64,000 nucleotides of DNA from contig NZ_JAPJDL010000003.1 in NCBI RefSeq assembly GCF_026242055.1, forward strand, positions 552,477-616,476, in the 5' to 3' direction. The translations under genes were made by a program, and so were the position numbers. The notes beneath the pieces are model-generated. The model was not told the DNA's origin, did no database searches, and worked only from the letters and a program-made list of their open reading frames with translations. Shown here piece after piece: positions 52,726 through 61,970 of the stretch (its first letter is position 1; the number at the start of each line of letters is the position of its first letter). Source of the stretch: Lentzea sp. NEAU-D7 (lineage in GTDB: Bacteria; Actinomycetota; Actinomycetes; Mycobacteriales; Pseudonocardiaceae).

Positions 52726-53292
52726 CTAGACGTGCAACGGGTTGAACGCCTCGTCCCACGCGGCGGCGACCTGGTGGGCGCACGTGGACGGTGCGACGCC
52801 CCCCACCCCGGTGCCGAGTCCCGGCATCGCGATGGTGCGGACGGCGTCGCGCACGAGCGTGCCGTCCTCCAGGCGACCGGTGAGCCAGAGCATCAGCACG
52901 GCCCGTGCGGCGAGGTACGGGTGGACGGTGTCGACCGGCAGCCGTTCGCCGGGCCGGCGCATCGTCGGAGCGCTGATGAGCCACGCCGGCTCGGTCTCGC
53001 CGGTCGCCACGATCTGCGCCTCGCCGACCGGGAGCTCACCGCCGTGCAGCGCCAGAACGGCGCTGCGGACGTTGTTCTCGACCTGGGGGAAGGCCGTGGC
53101 GTAGACGGCGTCGATGCCACCGCGCATCCAGCCCTGCGAGTTCGCCGGGCTGACGATGGCCTGCGCGTGGATGTCCAGAACGGACCCGCGGTGCACCCGC
53201 ACCCCGTCGCGGCCGTCCGCGACGGCGAGCCAGGCGTTCGCCATCGGTTCGTCGACCGCGCACAACACGAGTTCTGGCGCTAGAGCGGGCAC
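52726..53292 (-). CDS. Macrodomain protein
   Basis: Product of 188 aa with the macrodomain pattern: VHRGSVLDIHAQAIVSPANSQGWMRGGIDAVYATAFPQVENNVRSAV, ELPVGEAQIVATGETEPAWLISAPTMRRPG, and IAMPGLGTGVGGVAPSTCAHQVAAAW. The ANSxGxMxGGID and GLGTGVGG loops bind ADP-ribose. Likely an ADP-ribose hydrolase or reader. GTG start at 53292. Stands alone between the DnaA-box cluster and pheA. Confidence 0.9.
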   Translation of the reverse strand: MPALAPELVLCAVDEPMANAWLAVADGRDGVRVHRGSVLDIHAQAIVSPANSQGWMRGGIDAVYATAFPQVENNVRSAVLALHGGELPVGEAQIVATGETEPAWLISAPTMRRPGERLPVDTVHPYLAARAVLMLWLTGRLEDGTLVRDAVRTIAMPGLGTGVGGVAPSTCAHQVAAAWDEAFNPLHV

Positions 53293-53379
53293 GCCCCAAG
53301 CATTCCAGTTCGAACGGTCCCGGCGGAACCCAGGATTGGCCCCCGACACAGGCGTGATTCGCGCCTCTACTGTGTGCGG

Positions 53380-54270
53380 GTGCCTCGCATTGCGTACTTC
53401 GGACCACAGGGGACCTTCACCGAGCAGGCCGCGTCGCGGTTCGAGGGTGAACTCGTTCCGTTCGAGACGATCCCGCTCGCCGTCGCCGCCGTGCGCGACG
53501 GTTCGGCCGACCTCGCGTGCGTGCCGATCGAGAACTCCGTCGAGGGCGCCGTGCCGGTGACGCTCGACGTCCTCGTGCGCGACGAGCCGGTCGTCGCCGT
53601 GGCCGAGACGGTGCTGGACGTCAAGTTCAGCGTCCTGGTCCGGCCCGGGACCACCGAGATCCGCACCATCGCCTCGCACCCGCACGCGCTGGCCCAGGTC
53701 CGCGAGTGGATCGCCGCCACGCTGCCCGGCGCCACCGCGATCGCCACCTCGTCGACCGCGGCCGCCGCTGCCGCCGTCGAGCGCGGCGAGTTCGACGCGG
53801 CCGTCTCGGCCCCCGTCGCCGTCAACCACTACGAGCTGGACGAGTACGCCACCGACGTGCTGGACGTGCCCGACGCGCGCACGAGGTTCCTGCTGCTGCG
53901 CCGTCCGGGCCAGCTTCCTGAGCCGACCGGCGCAGACCGCACGAGCGTCGTCGTGACCACCCCGAACCGCGTCGGCGTGCTGTCCGAACTGCTCACCGAG
54001 CTGGCGTTGCGTGGCATCAATCTCACAGGCCTCGAATCGCGCCCCCAGAAGGGCAAACTGGGGACGTACCGCTTCTACATCGACGTCGAGGGGCACATCG
54101 CAGAGCCGAGGATCGGTGACGCGCTGGCCGCGCTGCACCGACACTCGCGCGAGATCCGGTTCCTCGGGTCCTTCCCGAAGGCCGACCACGAGCCCGTCGA
54201 GGCTCACAACGCCGAGTTCGCCGCAGCCGCCTCCTGGGTCGATGCTGTCAGAAAGGGCGAGCGCGGGTGA
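53380..54270 (+). CDS. pheA: Prephenate dehydratase
   Basis: Product of 296 aa for phenylalanine synthesis (prephenate to phenylpyruvate). Catalytic part with RIAYFGPQGTFTEQAA, CVPIENSVEGAVP and the TRF motif in DARTRFLLL; C-terminal ACT regulatory domain with GVLSELLTELALRGINLTGLESRPQKGKLGTYRFYIDVEGH (ESRP motif that binds Phe). GTG 53380 matches family starts; GTG 53374 is possible. TACTGT just upstream suggests a leaderless transcript. Coupled to the phosphatase gene. Confidence 0.96.
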   Translation: MPRIAYFGPQGTFTEQAASRFEGELVPFETIPLAVAAVRDGSADLACVPIENSVEGAVPVTLDVLVRDEPVVAVAETVLDVKFSVLVRPGTTEIRTIASHPHALAQVREWIAATLPGATAIATSSTAAAAAAVERGEFDAAVSAPVAVNHYELDEYATDVLDVPDARTRFLLLRRPGQLPEPTGADRTSVVVTTPNRVGVLSELLTELALRGINLTGLESRPQKGKLGTYRFYIDVEGHIAEPRIGDALAALHRHSREIRFLGSFPKADHEPVEAHNAEFAAAASWVDAVRKGERG

Positions 54271-54860
54271 GGTTGCTGCTGGTCAGGCACGGTGAGACGG
54301 CGTCGAACATCGAACGCAAGCTGGACACGGCCATGCCGGGACCCCCGCTCACCGACCTGGGCCTCAAGCAGGCCCGCGAACTGGCCGACTCCCTCGCCGG
54401 CGAGAACATCACCGCCGTCTACGCGAGCATCGGCCTGCGCGCCCAGCAGACCGCCGCCCCGACCGCCGAACGCTTCGGCCTGCCCGTCCAGATCCTGGAG
54501 GGCATCGAGGAGATCCAGGTCGGCTCACTCGAAGGCCGCAACGACACCGAGGCCTACAAGGCCTACCTCGACACCGTCATCGCGTGGGCGGAAGGCGCCC
54601 TGCACGTGGCGTTCCCCGGCGGCGGCGAGACCGGTCAGCAGGTGCTGGACCGGTTCCTCGGCGCCATCTCGACCATCCGGGCCGACGGGACCGTCATGGT
54701 CGTGACGCACGGAGGCGCCGGGCGGATGGGCGCGCTGGCTCTCGCGTCGAACGTGCCGGTGGAGCTGGCCGAGAACCTGCTGCCGAACACCGGCGTCGTG
54801 GTGCTGGAGGCCGAGGGCGACGGCTGGGTGTGCCGGTCCTGGGCGGGCGTGGAGATCTAG
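54267..54860 (+). CDS. Histidine phosphatase family protein
   Basis: Product of 197 aa: RLLLVRHGETASNIERKLD (catalytic RHG), GLRAQQTAAPTAERFG, EIQVGSLEGRND and VVTHGGAGRMGALAL (second catalytic His). Broad phosphoglycerate-mutase-like phosphatase; the substrate is unknown. GTG start overlaps pheA stop by 4 bases, as in other actinobacteria where this pair is adjacent. Confidence 0.93.
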   Translation: MRLLLVRHGETASNIERKLDTAMPGPPLTDLGLKQARELADSLAGENITAVYASIGLRAQQTAAPTAERFGLPVQILEGIEEIQVGSLEGRNDTEAYKAYLDTVIAWAEGALHVAFPGGGETGQQVLDRFLGAISTIRADGTVMVVTHGGAGRMGALALASNVPVELAENLLPNTGVVVLEAEGDGWVCRSWAGVEI

Positions 54861-54888
54861 CCCGCCTCACCCGCGCGGGGGAGGGGCC

Positions 54889-55239
54889 TCAGCCCCAGCC
54901 CAGTTCGTGCAGCTTGGCGTCGTCCACCCCGAAGTGGTGCGCGATCTCGTGCACCACGGTGATGATGACCTCCTCGACCACGTCCTCCTCGGTGTCGCAG
55001 ATGTCGAGGATCGCCTCGCGGTAGATGAAGATGTGGTCGGGCAGCGTGCCGCCGTAGTCGGAGTTGCGCTCGGTCAGCGCGATGCCCTGGTAGAGCCCGA
55101 GAAGCGAGGGCTCCTCGGGGTTGCGGTCCTCGACCAGCACCACGACGTTGTTCATCGCGTGCGTGAAGCCGGGCGGGACCAGGTCCAGTGCCTCTTCGAC
55201 CAGCTCGTCGAAACGAGCCCTGGTCATCTCGACGGTCAT
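54889..55239 (-). CDS. Small metallopeptidase (zincin fold, HExxH)
   Basis: Product of 116 aa: FDELVEEALDLVPPGFTHAMNNVVVLVEDRNP, LLGLYQGIALTERNSDYGGTLPDHIFIYREAIL and the zinc site HEIAHHFGVDD near residues 96-106. Matches the minimal metallopeptidase family of actinobacteria (MpmA-like length). Start ATG overlaps the upstream septum-formation stop by 4 bases (ATGA). Substrate unknown. Confidence 0.9.
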   Translation of the reverse strand: MTVEMTRARFDELVEEALDLVPPGFTHAMNNVVVLVEDRNPEEPSLLGLYQGIALTERNSDYGGTLPDHIFIYREAILDICDTEEDVVEEVIITVVHEIAHHFGVDDAKLHELGWG

Positions 55240-56324
55240 CGGTTCTCGGTGCTCGACGGGGGCGGGCTGGAGGAGGGCTTGTCGGGCTTGCCTGACTCCG
55301 AGGGCTTGCCGGACTCCGACGGCGGCTTGCCCGACTCGGAGTGCAGCGGGGCGCCGGTGGGCTCGTCCTGGGCCTTGACCGACGTCGTCTGCGGCGGGTT
55401 CGCGGTGGTCAGCGGCGCGCCGTTGGGGTTGCGGACGCTGCCCTCCCACGCCACGAGGTTGTTGCCCTGGGGTACCGCGCCGATCTTGCAGTTGGCCTTG
55501 CGGGAGCCGACGGCCCAGCTCTCCTCGGCGCGCGTGTCCCACGTGACCAGCAGGTTCTTGGCCTTCAGGTCGGCGCCGCCGGTGTACTCGGCGGCGATGG
55601 CCGCGCACTTCTCGGACATCACGGAGTCCTGCGCCTCCAGGGCCATGAACGGGCCCTCGGGGTGCTGCACGACTCCGACGATCTCGAACGCGTGCGGCTT
55701 GGCGCAGTCGATCGGGTCGCCCACCTTGTTGTTCTCGGCCAGGGCGACGCAGACGCCGGGGTCGTAGACGGCGGACTGGTCCTGGGTCTTCGCGCTGCCG
55801 TACGACGGCAGGGCGGCGCCGGACGGGGCGGTGACCTGCAGACCGCACCTGAGCTGGCGATAACCGCTCGACCAGCGGCCTTCGTCCGGGTTCAGGGTGC
55901 TGACGCCGTACTTGCCCTTCGGGTCGAGTTTGCCGCCCATGTAGGTGGTCGACGCCTGGGCGCAGTTGTCCTGCGCGATCTTCTCCCAGGCCTCGGCGTT
56001 CGGGAACGGCGCTTCCTTCGGGTACGCGGCGGTGATGTCGGCCGTGCCGGTGACCTCGAACTTGTGCGCGGCCGAGCAGTCGACCTTCTGCGCGTCGGAC
56101 AGGTCCGCCTTCTCCCAGTTGAGGCACTCGCCCGCGACGGCCTGGTACGCGGCGTTGACGAGCTCACGCTTGGTGGTGAGCGGGCCTCCTGCCAGCACGG
56201 ACGTGAACGCGGACAACATCAACAAGCCGAAGGCGCCCGCGAAAGCACCGGCCATCACGATCCGCGTGTCGCGGATGTGACCGGATCGACTCAACCAACC
56301 GGCGCTCGGAGACATCTCATCCAT
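55236..56324 (-). CDS. Septum formation family membrane protein
   Basis: Product of 362 aa: cytoplasmic N-terminus, one membrane helix (IVMAGAFAGAFGLLMLSAFTSVLAG), and an extracytoplasmic part with two repeats of the septum-formation type domain, each with paired cysteines (GECLNWEKADLSDAQKVDCSAAHKFEVTG and GVCVALAENNKVGDPIDCAKPHAFEIVG). The C-terminus is a Ser/Pro/Gly/Lys-rich tail (SGKPPSESGKPSESGKP). ATG 56324; ATG 56315 is an alternative. Coupled to the metallopeptidase gene. Confidence 0.85.
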   Translation of the reverse strand: MDEMSPSAGWLSRSGHIRDTRIVMAGAFAGAFGLLMLSAFTSVLAGGPLTTKRELVNAAYQAVAGECLNWEKADLSDAQKVDCSAAHKFEVTGTADITAAYPKEAPFPNAEAWEKIAQDNCAQASTTYMGGKLDPKGKYGVSTLNPDEGRWSSGYRQLRCGLQVTAPSGAALPSYGSAKTQDQSAVYDPGVCVALAENNKVGDPIDCAKPHAFEIVGVVQHPEGPFMALEAQDSVMSEKCAAIAAEYTGGADLKAKNLLVTWDTRAEESWAVGSRKANCKIGAVPQGNNLVAWEGSVRNPNGAPLTTANPPQTTSVKAQDEPTGAPLHSESGKPPSESGKPSESGKPDKPSSSPPPSSTENR

Positions 56325-56340
56325 GATGCCCGTGCCGTGT

Positions 56341-56419
56341 GAGACGGCTGTGCGCCGGGTTGGGTCGAGTGTTGCTATTAGGACACTCGTCACCGAATTG
56401 GCCATGTTTCAGCCGTCTC
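56341..56419. promoter_or_regulatory. Nested inverted repeats in a divergent promoter region
   Basis: Outer arms GAGACGGCTG (56341-56350) and CAGCCGTCTC (56410-56419) are perfect inverted copies; inside them CGAGTGT-N10-ACACTCG (56366-56389) forms another perfect palindrome. The region separates the septum-formation gene from the small-protein/GSP-synthase cluster. Confidence 0.5.
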
Positions 56420-56447
56420 GCTAGGTACCTTGCCCGCGGGAGTGGTG

Positions 56448-57119
56448 ATGACTGACAACAACCTGCCAGGACCTGGCCAGCCGACGCCCCAGCCTGGGTC
56501 TCCGTCGGGACAGCCCGGCCAGCCGCAACAGCCCGGCCAGCCACAGCAGCTGCCGCCGTACCAGCCTGCGCCGCAGCAGGCCGGCCCGAACCAGCCGCCC
56601 GCCAAGGGCAAGGTGCGCCAGCAGCAGGCCGGCGTGACCAAGCCCCGCCAGGCCACGGTCGCCGAGCAACGCGCTCGTGCCGCCGCGCTCAAGGCCCAGC
56701 AGGAGCGGTTCGCCGCCGAGTCCGCCGCGTTCGAGAAGAAGCGCAAGACGCGCAAACGCCTTCTCATCGGCGGTGGCGTCACCGTCGGCGTGATCGCGCT
56801 GGTCGCGATCTGGTACGCGGCCGCCAGCCCGAAGAACGTCACCGCGCAGTGCACCGACTCGAACAACGTGATCGTCGACGACGACTACTGCGACGAGTCG
56901 TACTACCGCAGTCACGGTGGGTACAGCAGCGGCGGCTTCATCTACATCGGTGGCACCTCGTACCGCTACAACTACGGCGGCTCGGGCGCGGTCGGCCAGA
57001 AGGTGTCCGGCGGCAGCTACACGATCCCCAAGGGCGCGAACGTCACGACCAAGTCCGGCACGTCGGTCCAGCGCGGAGGCTTCGGCATCAGCAGCGGCTC
57101 GAAGAGCAGCGGAGGCTGA
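56448..57119 (+). CDS. Membrane-anchored Pro/Gln-rich protein of the GSP-synthase cluster (DUF1190/YgiB-like?)
   Basis: Product of 223 aa: a Pro/Gln/Gly-rich N-terminus of about 60 residues, a helical basic segment (ATVAEQRARAAALKAQQERFAAESAAFEKKRKTRKR), one membrane helix (LLIGGGVTVGVIALVAIWYAA) and a Gly/Ser/Tyr-rich outer domain (CTDSNNVIVDDDYCDESYYRSHGG...). The C-D-DYC-D part and position before a GSP-synthase gene recall E. coli YgiB/YjfM; the match is by context. ATG 56448 after GGGAG. Confidence 0.7.
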   Translation: MTDNNLPGPGQPTPQPGSPSGQPGQPQQPGQPQQLPPYQPAPQQAGPNQPPAKGKVRQQQAGVTKPRQATVAEQRARAAALKAQQERFAAESAAFEKKRKTRKRLLIGGGVTVGVIALVAIWYAAASPKNVTAQCTDSNNVIVDDDYCDESYYRSHGGYSSGGFIYIGGTSYRYNYGGSGAVGQKVSGGSYTIPKGANVTTKSGTSVQRGGFGISSGSKSSGG

Positions 57120-57125
57120 GCACAG

Positions 57126-58289
57126 TTGCGTCGTGAAGCCTCACAGCCGCGGCCGAACTGGCAGCGGACGGTCTCCGACCAGGGCTTGGTCTTCGGCCTG
57201 CCCGCGAAGTACGCGAACGGCGCCGACCGTCCGTACTGGGACGAGTCGGTGCACTACGTGTTCGAGATGAGCGAGGTCCTCTCGCTCGAAGCCGACGTCG
57301 AGCTCCTCCACTCCATGTGCCTCGACGCGGTCGACAACGTGGTGCTCACCGAGCGGTACCGCGACTTCGGCATCCCCGAGTGGGTGTGGCCGCACATCGC
57401 CGAGTCGTGGCGCCGCCGCGACCCGCACGTCTACGGGCGCTTCGACCTGCGCTACGACGGCTCGGGCCCCGCGAAGCTGCTCGAGTACAACGCCGACACC
57501 CCCACGTCGCTGCTCGAGGCCGCGTACGTCCAGTGGTACTGGAAGGAAGACGTCTTCCCGGACGGCGACCAGTGGAACTCGCTGCACGAGCGCCTGGTCG
57601 AGCGGTGGACGGAGATCGGCGCGAAGCTGCCCTCCAGCGAGCTGCACTTCACCTGGTCGGGCGCAGACCCGTCCGGCGAGGACCACCTCACGATCGCCTG
57701 CCTGCAGGAGACGGCCGCCGAAGCGGGCCTGAACACCGTGGGCCTCGCGATCGAGGAGGTCGGCTGGGACACGCTGCTCAACCGGTTCGTCGACCTCGAA
57801 GAGGCCCCGATGGGCACGGTCTTCAAGCTCTACCCGTGGGAGTGGGTGGTCGAGGAGCAGTTCGGCCGCCACGCCGTCGAGTCGCTGCCCGGCACGCTGT
57901 GGGTCGAGCCGCTGTGGAAGATGCTGCTCTCCAACAAGGCGCTGCTCGCGATCCTGTGGGAGATGTACCCGGGCCACCCCAACCTGCTCCCCGCGTACCT
58001 GAACGACCCCGGCATGCTCACCGAGTACGTGCGCAAGCCGCTGCTCGGCCGCGAGGGGTCGAACATCCAGATCGTCGCCCCGGGCTACGAGACGCAGACC
58101 GGCGGCGTGTACGGCAAAGAAGGCTTCGTGTACCAGCTGTTCGATCCGCTTCCGGAGTTCGACGGCTACCGCCCCGCGTTGGGTGCCTGGGTCGTCGGCG
58201 ACACGTCGGCAGGCCTCGGCATCCGGGAAACGGTCGGTCTGGTGACCGACGATGGCGCGGCGTTCGTGCCGCATCGAATTGTTGAGTAA
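57126..58289 (+). CDS. Glutathionylspermidine synthase family protein (YgiC/YjfC-like)
   Basis: Product of 387 aa with the ATP-grasp pattern of the synthase half only: YGRFDLRYDGSGPAKLLEYNADTPTSLLEAAYVQWYW, VFKLYPWEWVVEEQFG, KMLLSNKALLAILWEMYPGHPNLLPAY, VRKPLLGREGSNIQIV and LGAWVVGDTSAGLGIRE. The organism type uses mycothiol rather than glutathione, so the real substrate is probably another peptide or amine. TTG start with GGAGG nine bases upstream. Followed 21 bases later by DUF350, as in many bacteria. Confidence 0.9.
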   Translation: MRREASQPRPNWQRTVSDQGLVFGLPAKYANGADRPYWDESVHYVFEMSEVLSLEADVELLHSMCLDAVDNVVLTERYRDFGIPEWVWPHIAESWRRRDPHVYGRFDLRYDGSGPAKLLEYNADTPTSLLEAAYVQWYWKEDVFPDGDQWNSLHERLVERWTEIGAKLPSSELHFTWSGADPSGEDHLTIACLQETAAEAGLNTVGLAIEEVGWDTLLNRFVDLEEAPMGTVFKLYPWEWVVEEQFGRHAVESLPGTLWVEPLWKMLLSNKALLAILWEMYPGHPNLLPAYLNDPGMLTEYVRKPLLGREGSNIQIVAPGYETQTGGVYGKEGFVYQLFDPLPEFDGYRPALGAWVVGDTSAGLGIRETVGLVTDDGAAFVPHRIVE

Positions 58290-58310
58290 GACTCCGAAAG
58301 GGAACAGGTA

Positions 58311-58766
58311 ATGGACTACACGACGCTCGCGTTGGACCCCGGCTTCGGCTCGGCCATCGGCCGGGGCATCGGCGCGATCGCGCTGTACGCCGTCGTCGGT
58401 CTGGTCCTCATGGTGTTCGGCTTCTACGCGATCGACTGGACGACGCCGGGCAAGCTGTCGATCCTGGTCCGCAACGGCGCGCCGAACGCCGTGATCGTCA
58501 CCGCCTCCGGCCTCGTGTCGATGGCGTTCATCGTCGTCGTCGCCATCCTGAGCGCGGTCGGCAAGCTCGACGAGGGCCTGCTCACGTCGCTGATCTACGG
58601 CATCGTCGGCATCATCGTGCAGGTCGCGGCCGTGCGGCTGCTGGAGTGGGTGACCAAGCTCGACATCGGCTCGATCATCGAGTCGGACAGGTTCGCGCCG
58701 GCCTCCGTCGTCGTCGCGGCGGCCCACGTCGCCCTCGGCCTCGTGGTGGCGTTCGCGATCTACTAG
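58311..58766 (+). CDS. DUF350 membrane protein (YjfL-like)
   Basis: Product of 151 aa, four membrane helices typical of DUF350: GIGAIALYAVVGLVLMVFGFYAIDW, NAVIVTASGLVSMAFIVVVAILS, LLTSLIYGIVGIIVQVAAVRLLEWV, SVVVAAAHVALGLVVAFAI. Commonly encoded beside GSP-synthase-like genes. ATG after GGGAACAGG. Function unknown; an envelope-stress role is suggested by related clusters only. Confidence 0.88.
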   Translation: MDYTTLALDPGFGSAIGRGIGAIALYAVVGLVLMVFGFYAIDWTTPGKLSILVRNGAPNAVIVTASGLVSMAFIVVVAILSAVGKLDEGLLTSLIYGIVGIIVQVAAVRLLEWVTKLDIGSIIESDRFAPASVVVAAAHVALGLVVAFAIY

Positions 58767-58781
58767 GCCGTTCGGCTGTCG

Positions 58782-58818
58782 AGGGACCCGGTGCCGTGTT
58801 CGGCGCCGGGTCCCTTGT
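58782..58818 (+). terminator. Terminator after the DUF350 gene
   Basis: AGGGACCCGG pairs with CCGGGTCCCT, with GTGCC/GGCGC near the loop, followed by TTGTT. Fifteen bases after the stop. Confidence 0.82.
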
Positions 58819-58944
58819 TCGCGGGTGCCGCCACCATTGGAGCAATCCTGTCCAACCGTCCCGTTTCGCGACCTTTGAAGCGTGACCACGCATCCCCGTC
58901 TGGTGCATTCTCGTAACTCGATGGGGTGGACTTGGGGGGATGCA

Positions 58945-61926
58945 GTGCGTGTGCTCGCATTGGGGCCGGTCGAGGTGTGGGACGGGGACAGAAAGGTGGC
59001 CCTCGGAGGGCCCAAACCCAGAACGTTGCTGGTGGCGTTGCTGCTCCAGTTGAGGCAGGTCGTCACTGCCGACCGGCTCGTGGACCTGATCTGGGACGAG
59101 TCACCGCCGCAGAGCGCAGCCGCCCTCGTTCACACCTACGTGTCGTCGCTGCGGCGGGTGGCCGGGCAGGCACTGGTCACCCGAGCACCGGGCTACCTCC
59201 TCGACGTCGAGTACAGCGACATCGACGAGTTCACCCGGCAGGTGTCGCTGGCGCGGCAGGCCGAGCGGGACGACGATCCCGCGACCGCGTTCCGCCACTA
59301 CGAACGAGGACTCGAGCTCTGGCGGGGTCCCGCGCTGCACGGGATCGAGGCGAACTTCGCCAGGGGCCACGCCCTGGCCCTGGAGGAGTCACGCCTGTCC
59401 GCCCAGGAAGGACTCGGCCGCTGCGAGCTGGCCCAGAGCCGGTTCGAGGACGCGATCGGACGACTGTCCGCGCTGGCGCACTCCCACCCGGCGCGTGAGG
59501 ACACACGACTGCTGCTGATGAACGCGTTGTACCGGGCGGGCCGGCAGGCCGACGCGCTCGCCGTGTACCGCGAGGCGCGGACCTACCTCCTCGACGAGCT
59601 CGGGATCGAGCCGGGCGAGAAGCTCCAGACGTTGCACCGGCAGTTGCTGGCCGGGACGCTCGAGATCCCGCTGCTCGCCGCCGCACCCGCGCGGAACGCC
59701 GTCGTGCCGCACCACCTCCCGCCGGACATCAGCGACTTCACCGGCCGGCAGGACGCGTTGGCGCAGGTGCTGGCCGTCGCCGCCGCACCGGCGAACACGA
59801 CGTCGACCCCGACCGTCGTCATCTCGGGCTTCGGTGGCGCCGGCAAGTCCGCGCTCGCCGTGCGCGCTGCTCACCTGCTGCGCCGCGACTACCCGGACGG
59901 TCAGCTCTTCGCCGATCTCCGCGGCTCCGAGCGGGATCTGCGATCGCACGAGGTCGTGGGACGGTTCCTGGGCCTGCTCGGCGTTCTCGGCAAGGACCAG
60001 CCGGACGGGATCGACGAACGCGTCGAGCTGTACCGGCGCCTGGTCGCCGACCGCAAGCTGGTGATCGTCCTCGACAACGCCCGCAACGAGAGACAGGTGC
60101 GCTCGCTGTTACCGGGCAACCCGAACTGCTTCGTGATCATCACGAGCCGTTCACGCCTGACCGGCCTGGAGGGGGCGGACCCCGTCGAGCTGGGGCTCCT
60201 CGAGCCGGAGGTCAGCGCGGAGATGCTCAGCCGGATCGCGGGCGAGCAGAGGGTGAAGGCGGAGCCGGAGTCGGCCCGGCACATCGTCGAACTGTGCGGC
60301 GGCGTGCCGCTGGCCCTGCGCGCGGCCGCGGCCAAGCTGCTCGCCCGCCCCCATTGGCCGCTGCGCACGCTCGCGAAACGCCTGTCCGACGAGCGGCGAA
60401 GGCTCGACGAGCTCACCGTCGGTGATCTCGCGATCCGCTCCAGCCTGCGGTTGAACCACGCGGACCTCGACGACCTGCACCGCACGGCGTTCCACCTCCT
60501 CGCGGTGCTCGACATGCCCGACTTCGGCGCGTGGGTCGCCGCGCCGCTGCTCCTCGTGGACCTCGACGAGGCCGAGGACGTCGTGGAACACCTGGTCGAG
60601 CTCAGGCTCCTCGACGTCGCCGGGGTCGACCACATCGGACGTGTGCGTTACCGCTTCCACGACCTGGTGCAGCTCTTCGGTGCGGAGCAGGCGCCTCTCG
60701 ACGAGAGCGTCACCACTGCGGTCGGCAGGCTCCTCGCCACGTGGGTGACGCTCGTCGAAGCAGGTTCGAAGCGGTTGCCACGAGTCACGCTGGGTCTGCG
60801 CCCCCGGCCCGGCGTGGAGGAGGAGGTCGATCCGCGCCTCGTCGAAGAGGTCGAGGAGAACCCCATGGGGTGGCTGCACTCCGAGACGAGTGCGGTCGTG
60901 CGGGTGGTCGAACGCGCGCACGACCTCGGGGCCGACGAGATCACGACGACGTTGATCACGTCGCTGCTGTCGTCGTCGTTCTCGGCCCGCAACGAGTTCG
61001 ACGGCTGGCAACGGACGCACGACGTGGCACTCCGTGCCGTGCGTGCGCAGGGCAACACGGCGGCCGAGGCCGTCGTCCTGGCCGGGCTCGGGCAGCTGCG
61101 GTACGAGCAGGACGACTTCGACGCGGCTCTGACGAACTTCCAGCAGGCGGCCGATCGCGCGGAGCTGGTGGGCGACGACGCCACGTTGGCGGTGGCGCTG
61201 GTCGGACTGGGCACGGTGTACCGCGACCTCGCGTCCTTCGACCTCGCGCGGTCGGCGTTGAAACGGGCGGTGCTGCTCGGTGACGACGAGATCGTGGCGG
61301 CCGCCGAGTACGGCCTGGGGGCGATAGACCGCGATCTGGGAGATCTGGCCACCGCGGAAACCGCGCTCGAACGCAGCCTCTCGCTCTACCGGAAGCTCGA
61401 GGACCAGCGAGGTACCGCACTCGCTCTGCGCGGCCTGAGCCTGTGCCAACGAGCGTCGGGGAAGTTCCTGGAGGCGGTCGAGTCGAGCCGGGAGGCCGAG
61501 GCGCTGCTTCGAGTGGCCGGTGACGAGCTCGGGGCCGTGTACGCGGTGCAGTCCTCGGTGAAAGCCTCGCTGCGCGCGGGGTTGTTCGAGGGCCTGGACG
61601 ACCTGCTGGCCGAGTGCGCCGAGGTCTGCGAGAGGCAACGGGACCGGTTCGGCCTCGCCCTGACGACGAGGACCAGGGGAGAGCTCTCCCTGACCTTGGG
61701 AAGGCCCGACGCAGCCGCGCTGCTCTCGGAGGCTCTGGAGCTGTGGACGGAACTCGGCGCACCGCTCTGGCGTGCGCGGACCATGCGCGACCTCGCCGCG
61801 GCCACCTCGGACGCCGAGACCTGGACGGCCGCACTCGAGCTCTTCCGGTCGCTCGGGGTTCGCGAGGCCACCGAGCTGGAGGGGATGACCGCGGCCGAGT
61901 GGCTGTCGTCGACACGTCTGTCGTAG
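58945..61926 (+). CDS. AfsR/SARP family transcriptional regulator with NB-ARC and TPR domains
   Basis: Product of 993 aa. N-terminal SARP part: OmpR-like winged HTH (VRVLALGPVEVWDGDRKVALGGPKPRTLLVALLLQLRQVVTADRLVDLIWDE...) and BTAD (YERGLELWRGPALHG... LLLMNALYRAGRQADALAVYREARTYLLDELGIEPG). Middle NB-ARC ATPase: Walker A GFGGAGKSALA, KLVIVLDNAR, CGGVPLAL. C-terminal TPR repeats from about residue 700. Such proteins activate secondary metabolite or development genes, but no biosynthetic cluster is in the window. GTG 58945 after GGGGGGA fits the family start. Confidence 0.92.
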   Translation: MRVLALGPVEVWDGDRKVALGGPKPRTLLVALLLQLRQVVTADRLVDLIWDESPPQSAAALVHTYVSSLRRVAGQALVTRAPGYLLDVEYSDIDEFTRQVSLARQAERDDDPATAFRHYERGLELWRGPALHGIEANFARGHALALEESRLSAQEGLGRCELAQSRFEDAIGRLSALAHSHPAREDTRLLLMNALYRAGRQADALAVYREARTYLLDELGIEPGEKLQTLHRQLLAGTLEIPLLAAAPARNAVVPHHLPPDISDFTGRQDALAQVLAVAAAPANTTSTPTVVISGFGGAGKSALAVRAAHLLRRDYPDGQLFADLRGSERDLRSHEVVGRFLGLLGVLGKDQPDGIDERVELYRRLVADRKLVIVLDNARNERQVRSLLPGNPNCFVIITSRSRLTGLEGADPVELGLLEPEVSAEMLSRIAGEQRVKAEPESARHIVELCGGVPLALRAAAAKLLARPHWPLRTLAKRLSDERRRLDELTVGDLAIRSSLRLNHADLDDLHRTAFHLLAVLDMPDFGAWVAAPLLLVDLDEAEDVVEHLVELRLLDVAGVDHIGRVRYRFHDLVQLFGAEQAPLDESVTTAVGRLLATWVTLVEAGSKRLPRVTLGLRPRPGVEEEVDPRLVEEVEENPMGWLHSETSAVVRVVERAHDLGADEITTTLITSLLSSSFSARNEFDGWQRTHDVALRAVRAQGNTAAEAVVLAGLGQLRYEQDDFDAALTNFQQAADRAELVGDDATLAVALVGLGTVYRDLASFDLARSALKRAVLLGDDEIVAAAEYGLGAIDRDLGDLATAETALERSLSLYRKLEDQRGTALALRGLSLCQRASGKFLEAVESSREAEALLRVAGDELGAVYAVQSSVKASLRAGLFEGLDDLLAECAEVCERQRDRFGLALTTRTRGELSLTLGRPDAAALLSEALELWTELGAPLWRARTMRDLAAATSDAETWTAALELFRSLGVREATELEGMTAAEWLSSTRLS

Positions 61927-61970
61927 TGCCCGGCAATATGCGCTGGCGGTAGCCCACTACTCTGTTGAGG

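Noticed and set aside
57141..59066. Minus-strand frame of 641 codons across the GSP-synthase gene
   Set aside because: Antisense shadow of three well-supported plus-strand genes and a terminator.
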